Positions 44,562 to 52,479 of a stretch of DNA of 64,000 nt are shown in pieces. The stretch lies in the NCBI GenBank assembly GCA_902500825.1, contig CABVRX010000003.1:124001-188000 (forward strand), given 5' to 3'. The notes beneath the pieces were generated by a model, which saw only the letters and a list, made by a program, of their open reading frames with translations, was not told the DNA's origin and did no database searches. How positions within the stretch are numbered: the first letter of the stretch is position 1; the number at the start of each line of letters is the position of its first letter. The DNA comes from an uncultured Nitrospira sp. GTDB taxonomy: Bacteria > Nitrospirota > Nitrospiria > Nitrospirales > Nitrospiraceae. The translations under genes and the position numbers were made by a program.

Positions 44562-46145
44562 ATGAATCGTTACTTCGATATGGATGGGATGCTGTCCTTG
44601 CCGAAAATGATCGAAATCGACCCGGTGGAGACGTGTAACCTTCGATGCCGCATGTGTCATGTCAGTTTCATGCCTTCAGAGAAACATCCGGTTTTTGACG
44701 TCAATCTGGTTCCCAAGTTAAAGGCATTGGAGGGAGCCTTCGCTTCCATCGGTTCCGGTTTCGAGCCGCTGTTGTATAACGATTTTGATCGACTCATGGG
44801 TGGGCTCGCCGATCTGGGCGTTCGAATGCAGCTCATTACCAACGGGACGCTGCTTAATAAGAGTAAATTACAGAGATTGCTTGAGTGCGATATGGATATC
44901 ATCAATTTTTCCTTCGATGGCATTCGAAAAGAAACTTTTGAGCATATCCGCCGTGGAGCCGACCATGCCGACACCGTGAGGAATATTTTGGACACCCGGG
45001 CGGGGTTTGTGGGTAGGCAAACGGCATTCCTTATCAATACTACAACGATGAGAAGTAACCTTGATGAATCAATCGAGATTCTCGACTTTTGGGATGGTCA
45101 TGATTTTGATGTCGTGCGGTTTTTACCGATGGTGGTTCGCTACCCCGATCAAGAGTTGATCCGGGAAAGCCTGTATCCAGCCAGAGAAGATATGAAGAGG
45201 GTGTTTGATAGTGCGGCGGTGCATTTGATCGAGAATAATCTGAAGACGGTCATGCTCCTTCCATATTTATACACCTCTCAGGTCCGAGAAAGGTTTCCTG
45301 AGAATTACGATGGGTTATATGTCTGTTCCAATAATTCGGCGAAGCGAAAGATTCTGAGCTTACGGGAAAGATTTCAGCTTGGCGATCATCCGCTGATGCG
45401 TTTCTATGACTGCCGTGCGGCATTTACAACTGCCACCATCTTGGCTAATGGCGATATCCAACTCTGTTACAAGTATTCGATTGGCAATCTTCACAAAGAC
45501 AGCTTCGAGGATATCTGGTTCGGTGAAGAAGCGAATCGCGTGCGGCAACTGATAGTCGGCGAGCCAGTAGATTGCGCGGCGTGCGACTGTTTCAAATTCG
45601 GTATCGCCTTTCATAAGCTTGATGCGGACTGCGTTGAAAACTATTTCACGGCGGAGCTAAGTCCCTACGTCAACGATATTGATTTTATGACTGGGGTGAT
45701 CCACGCCAAGGTTACCCCTAAGCCCCCCAGACTCGTGCTTTCAGAAGGGGACTACAACATCATAGCCTATAGCGACAAGTATTTCGGAATACCGCATACT
45801 CTGGGGCCTTTGGAGGTAGATAAGGTCGATTTCTCAACCATTCCAAACGTAATTGTGGAAGGTCGATTTAGTTCGGCACTCGCACGCGTTCGCACGGCCT
45901 CTTCCGAAGCCAGGTGTAACCCCGCTAAGATCACTTCTAGGCCCCCCCAGCTCGTGCTGTCAGAAGGGGGCTACAACATCGTGGCGTATGATGGTAAGTA
46001 TTTTGGAATACCGCATTATCTAGGACCTTTGGAGGTAGATAAGACCGATTTCTCGACCATTCCCGATGTAGTGGTAGAGGAAGAATTTGAGTCGGCTCTG
46101 TCGGGCGTCCGAAAAATGGCTAAGTCTAGGGTGGTCTCCAGGTAG
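44562..46145 (+). CDS. SPASM-type radical SAM protein with two C-terminal GYN modules
   Basis: The 527-residue protein opens with the radical SAM cluster motif at Cys25, Cys29 and Cys32 (CNLRCRMC), followed by a TIM-barrel-like region. A SPASM-like set of later Cys residues (YDCRAAF ... GDIQLCYKYSIGN ... CAACDCFKFG, about 285-345) would bind extra Fe-S clusters. Residues 388-444 and 461-517 are two near-identical copies of the GYN module, arranged in tandem with a 73-codon period. Radical SAM/SPASM enzymes dehydrogenate or cross-link peptides or sugars; the substrate is unknown. It is the first GYN-tagged gene, right after wzt. Confidence 0.85.
   Translation: MNRYFDMDGMLSLPKMIEIDPVETCNLRCRMCHVSFMPSEKHPVFDVNLVPKLKALEGAFASIGSGFEPLLYNDFDRLMGGLADLGVRMQLITNGTLLNKSKLQRLLECDMDIINFSFDGIRKETFEHIRRGADHADTVRNILDTRAGFVGRQTAFLINTTTMRSNLDESIEILDFWDGHDFDVVRFLPMVVRYPDQELIRESLYPAREDMKRVFDSAAVHLIENNLKTVMLLPYLYTSQVRERFPENYDGLYVCSNNSAKRKILSLRERFQLGDHPLMRFYDCRAAFTTATILANGDIQLCYKYSIGNLHKDSFEDIWFGEEANRVRQLIVGEPVDCAACDCFKFGIAFHKLDADCVENYFTAELSPYVNDIDFMTGVIHAKVTPKPPRLVLSEGDYNIIAYSDKYFGIPHTLGPLEVDKVDFSTIPNVIVEGRFSSALARVRTASSEARCNPAKITSRPPQLVLSEGGYNIVAYDGKYFGIPHYLGPLEVDKTDFSTIPDVVVEEEFESALSGVRKMAKSRVVSR
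45723..45893 (+). repeat. GYN module, copy A1
   Basis: Residues 388-444 of the radical SAM protein: SEGDYNIIAYSDKYFGIP then HTLGPLEVDKVDF and IPNVIVEG. 43 of 57 residues are identical to A2 by hand alignment. Confidence 0.85.
45942..46112 (+). repeat. GYN module, copy A2 (tandem duplicate of A1, 219-bp period)
   Basis: Residues 461-517: SEGGYNIVAYDGKYFGIP then HYLGPLEVDKTDF and IPDVVVEE. DNA similarity to A1 is also high, so this is a recent internal duplication. Confidence 0.85.
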
Positions 46146-46152
46146 TATTTCT

Positions 46153-47424
46153 ATGATCATTCATAAGAACGCATCGCCATCTTCACCGCGATTATCCATT
46201 ATCCTATTGGATTGGGGTTGTCGCGAGCGATTCACTACCCTCGATTGGTTGCTGCAACAAGATGTGCCCAAGGATCAGTACGAGTTGATCTGGGTGGAAG
46301 TCTATGACCGTGTCGTCGATGAAGTGATGAAGAAAGCGGATATCGTCATTACATGCAATCAGCAGGGCATCTATCACAAGCATGTGGGGTATAACGCCGG
46401 TTTGCTGCACGCGCGCGGTGAACTGATCTGCGTGTGTGATAGCGATGCAGTATTTCCGCCCGATTTTGTGCGTTCTGTGTTTCGTTCGTTTCAGATGGAC
46501 GGCGATGGATCGGCCATTCCGCTGGTGCTCATGCACTATGAGTGGCGCACGTCCCTACTCTATCCGGAGGACTTGACCGACACTGAAACACTCAAAGACC
46601 GTGCGCGTTGGCAATGGTGGCCCCTCATTGTCAACGAAGGCGCCTGCATGACCGTGCGCCGAGCTGATGCGATCCGATTCGGAGGGTTTGATGAACATCC
46701 CAGCTATAAAGGCTATCTGTGTGGGCCCTACGATTTAGGTTGGCGGCTGATCAATGCCGGTTGGCCGGAAGTTTGGCACGATGAGTCCGTGGCGCTATGG
46801 CATTTTGCTCATCCGGACCCAATCGGCACAAATGGCCAGCGGGCGTCGCTGAAACAGCTGATGGAAAAGGCCTACCCACATGTTGATGGCCATGCGCTGA
46901 CGGCCGTAGAAGCGTTTTCTACAGGACGATTTCAACCCTTGCGTGAAAATCCCGACATCTGGAAGTTGCGGATGCGGGACCGGCGTATCGGATCCGAGCT
47001 TGAAACCCGGTATGCCGATTTGACCGGACAGGGCGGCTACTCTCCACGCACCATGCTGTCGTTATGGGTGTCGCTGGCGAGAGAAATTATAGGACGCTAT
47101 TGCGAGGATCACTTGTGGAACCCCATTCGCAAGGGCATTGTCTCCCTTATCGGGCAACGTATCGCTGGAATGCTCCGCGCTTTTTATCGAAATCATATCA
47201 CCCCACGAAGAGTTAATCATGACGTGCCTGCGGATCATCCGACTCTGCTCTGTTCCGTGAGAGGGTACAATATCATAAAAGTCAAAGATGCCTTCTACGC
47301 TGCGCCTCAGAGCGTCGGCAAGCTCGATCTGTCATCAGATGAGGGAAGGGTCCATCCGGATCTGCTTGTGTCCGAAAGCTATGATGTGCTCCTGGAAAAA
47401 GTCCACGTGGCATCTAGGGGTTAG
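46153..47424 (+). CDS. Glycosyltransferase family 2-like with one C-terminal GYN module
   Basis: From ATG 46153 the protein has 423 residues. It starts with a GT-A nucleotide-binding core (LSIILLDWGCRERFTTLDWL, ELIWVEVYDRVVDEV), the acid pair in CVCDSDAVFPPDF (DxD), and a GT2-style acceptor region (GACMTVRRADAIRFGGFDEH). After a helical linker, residues 363-423 form a GYN module in the FYAAPQ variant. The gene begins 7 bp after the radical SAM stop; an open extension upstream overlaps that gene and is not used. Sugar specificity unknown. Confidence 0.83.
   Translation: MIIHKNASPSSPRLSIILLDWGCRERFTTLDWLLQQDVPKDQYELIWVEVYDRVVDEVMKKADIVITCNQQGIYHKHVGYNAGLLHARGELICVCDSDAVFPPDFVRSVFRSFQMDGDGSAIPLVLMHYEWRTSLLYPEDLTDTETLKDRARWQWWPLIVNEGACMTVRRADAIRFGGFDEHPSYKGYLCGPYDLGWRLINAGWPEVWHDESVALWHFAHPDPIGTNGQRASLKQLMEKAYPHVDGHALTAVEAFSTGRFQPLRENPDIWKLRMRDRRIGSELETRYADLTGQGGYSPRTMLSLWVSLAREIIGRYCEDHLWNPIRKGIVSLIGQRIAGMLRAFYRNHITPRRVNHDVPADHPTLLCSVRGYNIIKVKDAFYAAPQSVGKLDLSSDEGRVHPDLLVSESYDVLLEKVHVASRG
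47239..47421 (+). repeat. GYN module, copy B
   Basis: Residues 363-423: VRGYNIIKVKDAFYAAPQSV, GKLDLSS, then HPDLLVSESYDVLLEKV. It is diverged from A1/A2 but keeps YNI, FY and the final amphipathic helix. Confidence 0.75.
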
Positions 47425-47456
47425 ACCAGGTATTGATCGATTGCGGAAAGCTCATA

Positions 47457-47915
47457 ATGACGAATTCGAAAACGTACGATCTTTTTGTTACTCACGCCTG
47501 GCGTTTTCATGAGGATTGGACGAAGTTCACAGAACTCATGGACAAGATGTCGGGACTCCTGTGGCGCAACTTTAGTCTGCCCTGGCATGATCCTGCCATA
47601 AGTCCGAATACGGAAGTCGGAGGCCGATTCATTCGCAGTTCCCTGGAAAGCCAGATCATCCCCGTACATGTCGTTGTGTTGCTTGCAGGGGTATACGAAA
47701 TTAGGAGCGCACGGATTTGGGTCGATATGGAAGTCGAAATGGCCAAAAAACACAATAAACCCATCATCGGGATGCCCGCAATCAATAAGGACTCAATACC
47801 GGACGAGCTCCTTGCGCTGTGCGACGCGAACAGTAAATGGAATGCGACGCAATTGATCGCCACCATCGATGAAGTGCGGGCCATGCCAAGATACGCATCT
47901 CAGTCTTTAAGATGA
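47457..47915 (+). CDS. TIR-like domain protein (DUF1863/ThsB-type)
   Basis: The 152-residue protein is a single TIR-like domain. Landmarks are YDLFVTHAWRFHEDW (strand A, about 7-21), SLPWHDP (BB-loop-like region), SSLESQIIPVHVVVLLAGVY, RIWVDMEVEMAKKHNKPIIG (helix with the usual acidic residue) and the terminal SKWNATQLIATIDEV. DUF1863 proteins include the Thoeris sensor ThsB, which signals with cyclic ADP-ribose isomers, as well as many unassigned members. ATG 47457 has GGAAAG upstream. No thsA, NAD-binding effector or other defence gene is adjacent; instead it is flanked by GYN-tagged glycan enzymes. Confidence 0.85.
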   Translation: MTNSKTYDLFVTHAWRFHEDWTKFTELMDKMSGLLWRNFSLPWHDPAISPNTEVGGRFIRSSLESQIIPVHVVVLLAGVYEIRSARIWVDMEVEMAKKHNKPIIGMPAINKDSIPDELLALCDANSKWNATQLIATIDEVRAMPRYASQSLR

Positions 47916-48127
47916 TGATTTTGGAGGATGGAAACTGTTTCCTGGAAGATGCTGGTATGGCATGTGATCGTGAACGGTCAGAAAGTTTAGTTGATACCGC
48001 ACATCTGCTTGTGTATTTTTATTAGTAGTTACTCGGTCGCTATCATTCCCTACCCGACGGAAGAAATCTCGTGAAGGACCGAGTAAGGTTTGAAGTATCG
48101 CGATTCTCTAATTTTGATATGAGGTAA

Positions 48128-51100
48128 GTGATGTCCGATACAGCCGTCGTTCTAACTCTTAAGAAAGGCCATGCAACTGCCAAGCTGGAGGGGACACGCG
48201 TCACGTTCAGCCCTCACCAATGCTTTGCCTTCGACAATGGGCCGGACGATGTGGCCTGTCTGCGCGCGGTCGGGGCGCATCTCATGACATTGCCCGGCCT
48301 GACCCTGGTTGGTTCGAAGAGGTTTGTCGATTATCTCTTGCGCCATGCTCCTGGTCTCAATGCCTGGATTATGGGCATTGTGCCGTACGAAAATTTTCCG
48401 GAGACGCATCAGCCGCATGGCCTAGCCGACATCACGCTTGGAGCGTTGCCTCACGAAACACAAACCGCTTTTCTCTGCGAAACATTGGCGTTGCCGCGCA
48501 TGCAGATGATGAAGCAGCTGCCTCAATCGGTCACGATCATCGATCTCATGATTTTGGCGGACATTGCGCCCGACGTCATCCCCGCCCGCGGGTGGACACC
48601 GTTACCGCGCAATATTTATCCGATCGAGATCCCGGAGATCCGGTTCGAGAAGGATCTGGACGTAGCCATCGTCGACTGCCCCTCACGCAACCTGTCCTTG
48701 ATGCCCAATGGATTGGGATATTTGAACAATGCCCTGAAGAAGACGGCGGTGTCCTTTCAAATCGTCGATCTCGATATTATTTCCTACCATCGGTTTCATA
48801 TTCACCGGCTCTTTGATATGGGTGGCCGCATCACGCTCGCCGGTGATTTGGTATTGCCGGAAGATCCTTGGCAGGCGGAGCACTACGACTTGTGGACGGC
48901 AACGGGTGGAGGGGCTTCCGGTCCGACTGGGCGCAACGAGGTATTGGAGTTCTTCAGGCCCGTCATCGACGAGACGATCGCGGCGTTGGTCGCAGCACGG
49001 CCAAAAGTACTCGGGCTTTCGATCCAAGGATGTAATGAGGCGGCGGCGCGGGAGGTTGCGCTCGGCGTCAAGGCCCAGTTGCCGGATATCATGATCGTGG
49101 TGGGAGGGTTCAGTTGCTATAACGCGGATGTCGGCCGCCGAGCATTCCCGGAATGCGACTACATGTGCATCGGCGAGGCGGACCTCACGGCGGGTCCGCT
49201 GTTGGAGGCATTGGCCGGGGGCGAACGGCCGTTCAACCAGCCGGGTGTGCTATCCCGTTTCGATACAGCCGATTATGCGTATATTCCGGCGCCTATGATC
49301 CATAACCTCGATCAGATCGAATTTCCCAAGTACGAGTGGTGCGATCTGAGCGTGTACAGAAATTTCAATGACTACCAACTGACGCCCATTATCGCAAGCC
49401 GGGGCTGTCGGTGGTCTCGCTGCACGTTCTGCGCCGAACGGTTTTACTGGCGCATTCGCACCAAGGAAAATTTCGTGGATGAACTGGAGTGGTTGGTCGG
49501 ACAGGGGTGCCATCTGTACATGTTTAACGAGAGCGATCTTGGCGGCATGCCCGAGCGCGTCATGGAGATTTGTGATGAGATCATTCGCCGCGGTCTTCAT
49601 CGCAAGGTGAAGCTCACCGGCCAGCTGCGCGTCAACAAGAAACAAAACCGAGCCTTCTTCGAGAAGCTGCGAGAAGCCAATTTCGTCGCGCTTCGTTTCG
49701 GGATCGACGCGTTTTCGGAGCGCACGTTGCGATTGCAGATGAAGGGGTACACGGTCGACATGATCACCCAAAATCTGAAGGACTGCTGGGAGGTTGGAAT
49801 CTTTACCGAGGTCAACTGGGTCATCGGCGTTCCAGGAGAAACCGACCAGGATGTTGAGGAGGGGATCGAGCTTATTCTCAAGGACCGCAAATATATCGGT
49901 CGCTTGGCGAACATCAACCCGCTGATATTAGTGAACGGCAGTGTCTACTGGATTGATCCGGCTTCTCACAACATTGTCTTGAAGGAACCTCAGGAAACCA
50001 TGTACGAGAAGTATCCGAGAGCCCTTCCCGCAGACCAGTGGTACAGCACCGATCCGTACATCGATGCCCAAGTCCGCAAGGAGCGATTTGAGCGTATCGT
50101 CTTGGCCCTATACGATGCGGGCTTCAACGTAGGGGCCTGGGCGAGCCGCGTTATCGAGGACGTCAAATTCAATCGCGACAAGGCCCGGACGGGAACGTCC
50201 GGCACATCGGTCAGCGCCGGAGAATTTGAAGTGGCCGGTGGTCACGACGCGTCGAATATTCTGAGTCCGACAGAAGAGGAACGGGCGCTTGAGGTTGCCG
50301 GCCAGCGTTCACCGCTTGCTGAGGAAAACCAGGTACGCACAGCAAAAACACTTCCTATGTATTCTGCGGAGGATGCCCACTCACCGGAGGCCGACAAACC
50401 GTTGGCGGAACCTCCGTTATTCAGGATCGCGGGAGAGTCGCCGCGTATGATGCGCAAAATGGACACGCATACGATTCTTTTCTATAACGGGTGGTACTTT
50501 GGCATTCCCGCCGCATTAAGCACTGTTGACGTGACAAGCCCTGAATCGACTGCGATCGCGGGAATTCTCCGATATCCGACTGAAGAGGAAGTCATCGCGG
50601 CTATTGAAGAGAGCGCCCGATGGGCGAATTCACGCGGTCATTACGATGATCAAAAGAAACAGCGAGCGTCCGGATCCTACATGCGTGCGGATAGCGTCGG
50701 CGAAATGTCCGAATCCGTTGAGATTTCCAACAGGCCTCGCATTCTGCAATTCGACAAGATGCATATCGCTGTGGATCGGGACGCCTTACAGGATCCGTTC
50801 GGTCGGAGATCCGTTATTGAAAGAAAATCCGGGAGCCAGGGAGAAAGCAAACGCAACATCAGTCTATGGCGCAGGGTGGCCGAGCTGCTGCCTGCTTCAT
50901 TTGAAGAGGAGCTTCGGCGTCTCATCCGTCAGGAACGATTTAACAAGGGAAACGGAGGGTACCTGAGCGATGTGCAACTCGCCCGTATGCTCCCACGCGC
51001 GGTAGCTGTCGCCTATCTCAAAGAGCCCCTGAAGCGTCTCATGCGATCTGTGTCCGGACAGGGCGCCGGTAACGAAACGCAGGCCGGAGTACCGGTGAAA

Positions 51101-51610
51101 GGAGCGGATTTCTCCATCCTGTCCGTGGTGACCAAAAACGCTCAGCCGGAATTGTTATGGACCATCGGTAATTACAATCTCGTGAAATTTGACGGCAGGT
51201 TCTACGGGGTGCCTCATGGGGCTTATGTGGAATGGGACTCTGGTTTCGTCGCATCGATTCCCGGCATGCTGGTCGGAGAGAGCATTGGCGAAGTAGACGG
51301 TATGATCAGGGACCTGCGAGGGGAGTCCGGGGAGGTTTCTCTCTCTCCAACTGACGGTCGCTCTCACGCATCTGGGTTTACCAAATCGCCTGTATTGCTT
51401 CGTAGCATGCCGGAGGAAGGCTATGACGTCATCTCCTATGAGGGTTGGATCTACGGTATGCCGCATGCCTTAGGTTCTATTGATCTGACCGAGATCGATG
51501 TCATTGAGATGCCGGGCGTCATTCGAGACGTGTCCCGTGATGCCGTTGAAAATGAAATTCTTGCGCTGGGCCGAAACAATAACAGGTCGTGCAGCACAGT
51601 CGAAGTATGA
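48128..51610 (+). CDS. Large cobalamin/radical SAM protein with three C-terminal GYN modules
   Basis: The 1160-residue protein has an unidentified N-terminal region (1-170), a B12-binding-type Rossmann domain (about 175-390: DVAIVDCPSRNLSLMPNGLG, GLSIQGCNEAAAREVALGVK, VVGGFSCYNADVG) and a radical SAM core. In that core the cluster ligands are Cys427, Cys432 and Cys435 (RGCRWSRCTFCAERF), a CX4CX2C spacing rather than CX3CX2C. After a Ser/Glu/Ala-rich linker come GYN modules C1 (771-832), C2 (1007-1064) and C3 (1088-1148). The helical region 880-1000 between C1 and C2 is unassigned. Its stop overlaps the SDR start (ATGA at 51607), so it is translationally coupled. Confidence 0.87.
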   Translation: MMSDTAVVLTLKKGHATAKLEGTRVTFSPHQCFAFDNGPDDVACLRAVGAHLMTLPGLTLVGSKRFVDYLLRHAPGLNAWIMGIVPYENFPETHQPHGLADITLGALPHETQTAFLCETLALPRMQMMKQLPQSVTIIDLMILADIAPDVIPARGWTPLPRNIYPIEIPEIRFEKDLDVAIVDCPSRNLSLMPNGLGYLNNALKKTAVSFQIVDLDIISYHRFHIHRLFDMGGRITLAGDLVLPEDPWQAEHYDLWTATGGGASGPTGRNEVLEFFRPVIDETIAALVAARPKVLGLSIQGCNEAAAREVALGVKAQLPDIMIVVGGFSCYNADVGRRAFPECDYMCIGEADLTAGPLLEALAGGERPFNQPGVLSRFDTADYAYIPAPMIHNLDQIEFPKYEWCDLSVYRNFNDYQLTPIIASRGCRWSRCTFCAERFYWRIRTKENFVDELEWLVGQGCHLYMFNESDLGGMPERVMEICDEIIRRGLHRKVKLTGQLRVNKKQNRAFFEKLREANFVALRFGIDAFSERTLRLQMKGYTVDMITQNLKDCWEVGIFTEVNWVIGVPGETDQDVEEGIELILKDRKYIGRLANINPLILVNGSVYWIDPASHNIVLKEPQETMYEKYPRALPADQWYSTDPYIDAQVRKERFERIVLALYDAGFNVGAWASRVIEDVKFNRDKARTGTSGTSVSAGEFEVAGGHDASNILSPTEEERALEVAGQRSPLAEENQVRTAKTLPMYSAEDAHSPEADKPLAEPPLFRIAGESPRMMRKMDTHTILFYNGWYFGIPAALSTVDVTSPESTAIAGILRYPTEEEVIAAIEESARWANSRGHYDDQKKQRASGSYMRADSVGEMSESVEISNRPRILQFDKMHIAVDRDALQDPFGRRSVIERKSGSQGESKRNISLWRRVAELLPASFEEELRRLIRQERFNKGNGGYLSDVQLARMLPRAVAVAYLKEPLKRLMRSVSGQGAGNETQAGVPVKGADFSILSVVTKNAQPELLWTIGNYNLVKFDGRFYGVPHGAYVEWDSGFVASIPGMLVGESIGEVDGMIRDLRGESGEVSLSPTDGRSHASGFTKSPVLLRSMPEEGYDVISYEGWIYGMPHALGSIDLTEIDVIEMPGVIRDVSRDAVENEILALGRNNNRSCSTVEV
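50438..50623 (+). repeat. GYN module, copy C1
   Basis: Residues 771-832: MDTHTILFYNGWYFGIPAAL, STVDVTS, IAGILRYPTEEEVIAAIEES. Tyr-Asn is changed to HT, but the YNGWYFGIP core is kept. Confidence 0.75.
51146..51319 (+). repeat. GYN module, copy C2
   Basis: Residues 1007-1064: TIGNYNLVKFDGRFYGVPHG, VEWDSG, IPGMLVGESIGEVDGMI. It matches the consensus well. Confidence 0.8.
51389..51571 (+). repeat. GYN module, copy C3
   Basis: Residues 1088-1148: PEEGYDVISYEGWIYGMPHA, LGSIDLTEIDV, MPGVIRDVSRDAVENEIL. This is a full-length copy at the extreme C-terminus. Confidence 0.8.
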
Positions 51611-52479
51611 GGTTATTTCAAAAATGTGTTTCCACTCCCGGCATCTTGCAGAATGTTCATCCGGCTTCCTGGCGGGATCATCGTTTCGGTTTACCGCAAG
51701 CCAGGTGGGAAGCGCTTAAGGGGAGGAGTTTTTGGATCACCGGCGCAGGAACCGGATATGGCCGGTGCATTGCGCTGGCTCTTGCCGCGGCAGGAGCGCG
51801 AGTCTTTATTTCCGGAAGACGAATTGAAAAATTGCGCGAGACTGTGGAAGAGGGCGAGGCCCTTGGCATTGATGCCGGCCGCTGTATGTCCGTTCCAGTG
51901 GATATTCGATCGGAAGAGGATCTTACCCGCGCGGTGAGAAGCATCCAACACGTAACCACCAGCCTGTATGGGTTGGTGAACAGCGCCGCCCTTCCGCAAT
52001 CACCAGGGACGGTGTTTCCGCTCACCGACCAAAATATGGCGAGCTGGACGAATCTTCTGACGACGAATGTGACGGGATCATGGTTGACCTGTAAGGCGGC
52101 GATGCCGCTTTTGGACAATGGAGAGGGATTTCGTATTCTCTTCCTGTCTTCCTTCGCGGGATGGGCGTCGACGCCTGGGTTTGGTTCATACAATATCAGT
52201 AAGTCGGCTCTCAACACGCTTGGAGCGTCTCTTGCTGCCGAATGTGCGGCGAGATATCCGGATAAGGACGTTCAGATCAACGTGTTGGTTCCCGGCGAGG
52301 CCCGCACCGAGATGAATCAGGGATCGACCGAAAGTCCTTACGCGGTGGTCAGCATGGTGCTCGTTCTCTTGTCCCATCCTCCGGGAGGGCCCAACGGGTT
52401 TTTCTTCAATCGCGATGGGCGCCACCTCGCATTTGCCTATACGCAGGAATATCCTCAACCGCTCTTGGCGGTGCGCTAA
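51607..52479 (+). CDS. Short-chain dehydrogenase/reductase (SDR)
   Basis: The 290-residue classical SDR has the NAD(P) motif WITGAGTGYGRCIALALAAA, NSAALPQSPG, the active-site Ser segment FLSSFAGWASTPGF and catalytic YNISK (Tyr-x3-Lys). The substrate is unknown; in this setting it may reduce a keto sugar or another small precursor. ATG 51607 overlaps the preceding stop (ATGA), and its own stop overlaps the next ATG (TAATG at 52477-52481). The GYN module is absent. Confidence 0.87.
   Translation: MRLFQKCVSTPGILQNVHPASWRDHRFGLPQARWEALKGRSFWITGAGTGYGRCIALALAAAGARVFISGRRIEKLRETVEEGEALGIDAGRCMSVPVDIRSEEDLTRAVRSIQHVTTSLYGLVNSAALPQSPGTVFPLTDQNMASWTNLLTTNVTGSWLTCKAAMPLLDNGEGFRILFLSSFAGWASTPGFGSYNISKSALNTLGASLAAECAARYPDKDVQINVLVPGEARTEMNQGSTESPYAVVSMVLVLLSHPPGGPNGFFFNRDGRHLAFAYTQEYPQPLLAVR

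Noticed and set aside
45723-45950. C6/C7 runs in the radical SAM gene as possible frameshift sites
   Set aside because: Both modules read in the same frame on either side of the runs, so no frameshift is present in this sequence.
47457-47915. A complete Thoeris system
   Set aside because: Only the ThsB-like protein is present. No ThsA (SIR2/SLOG) gene or other effector lies within the neighbouring genes.
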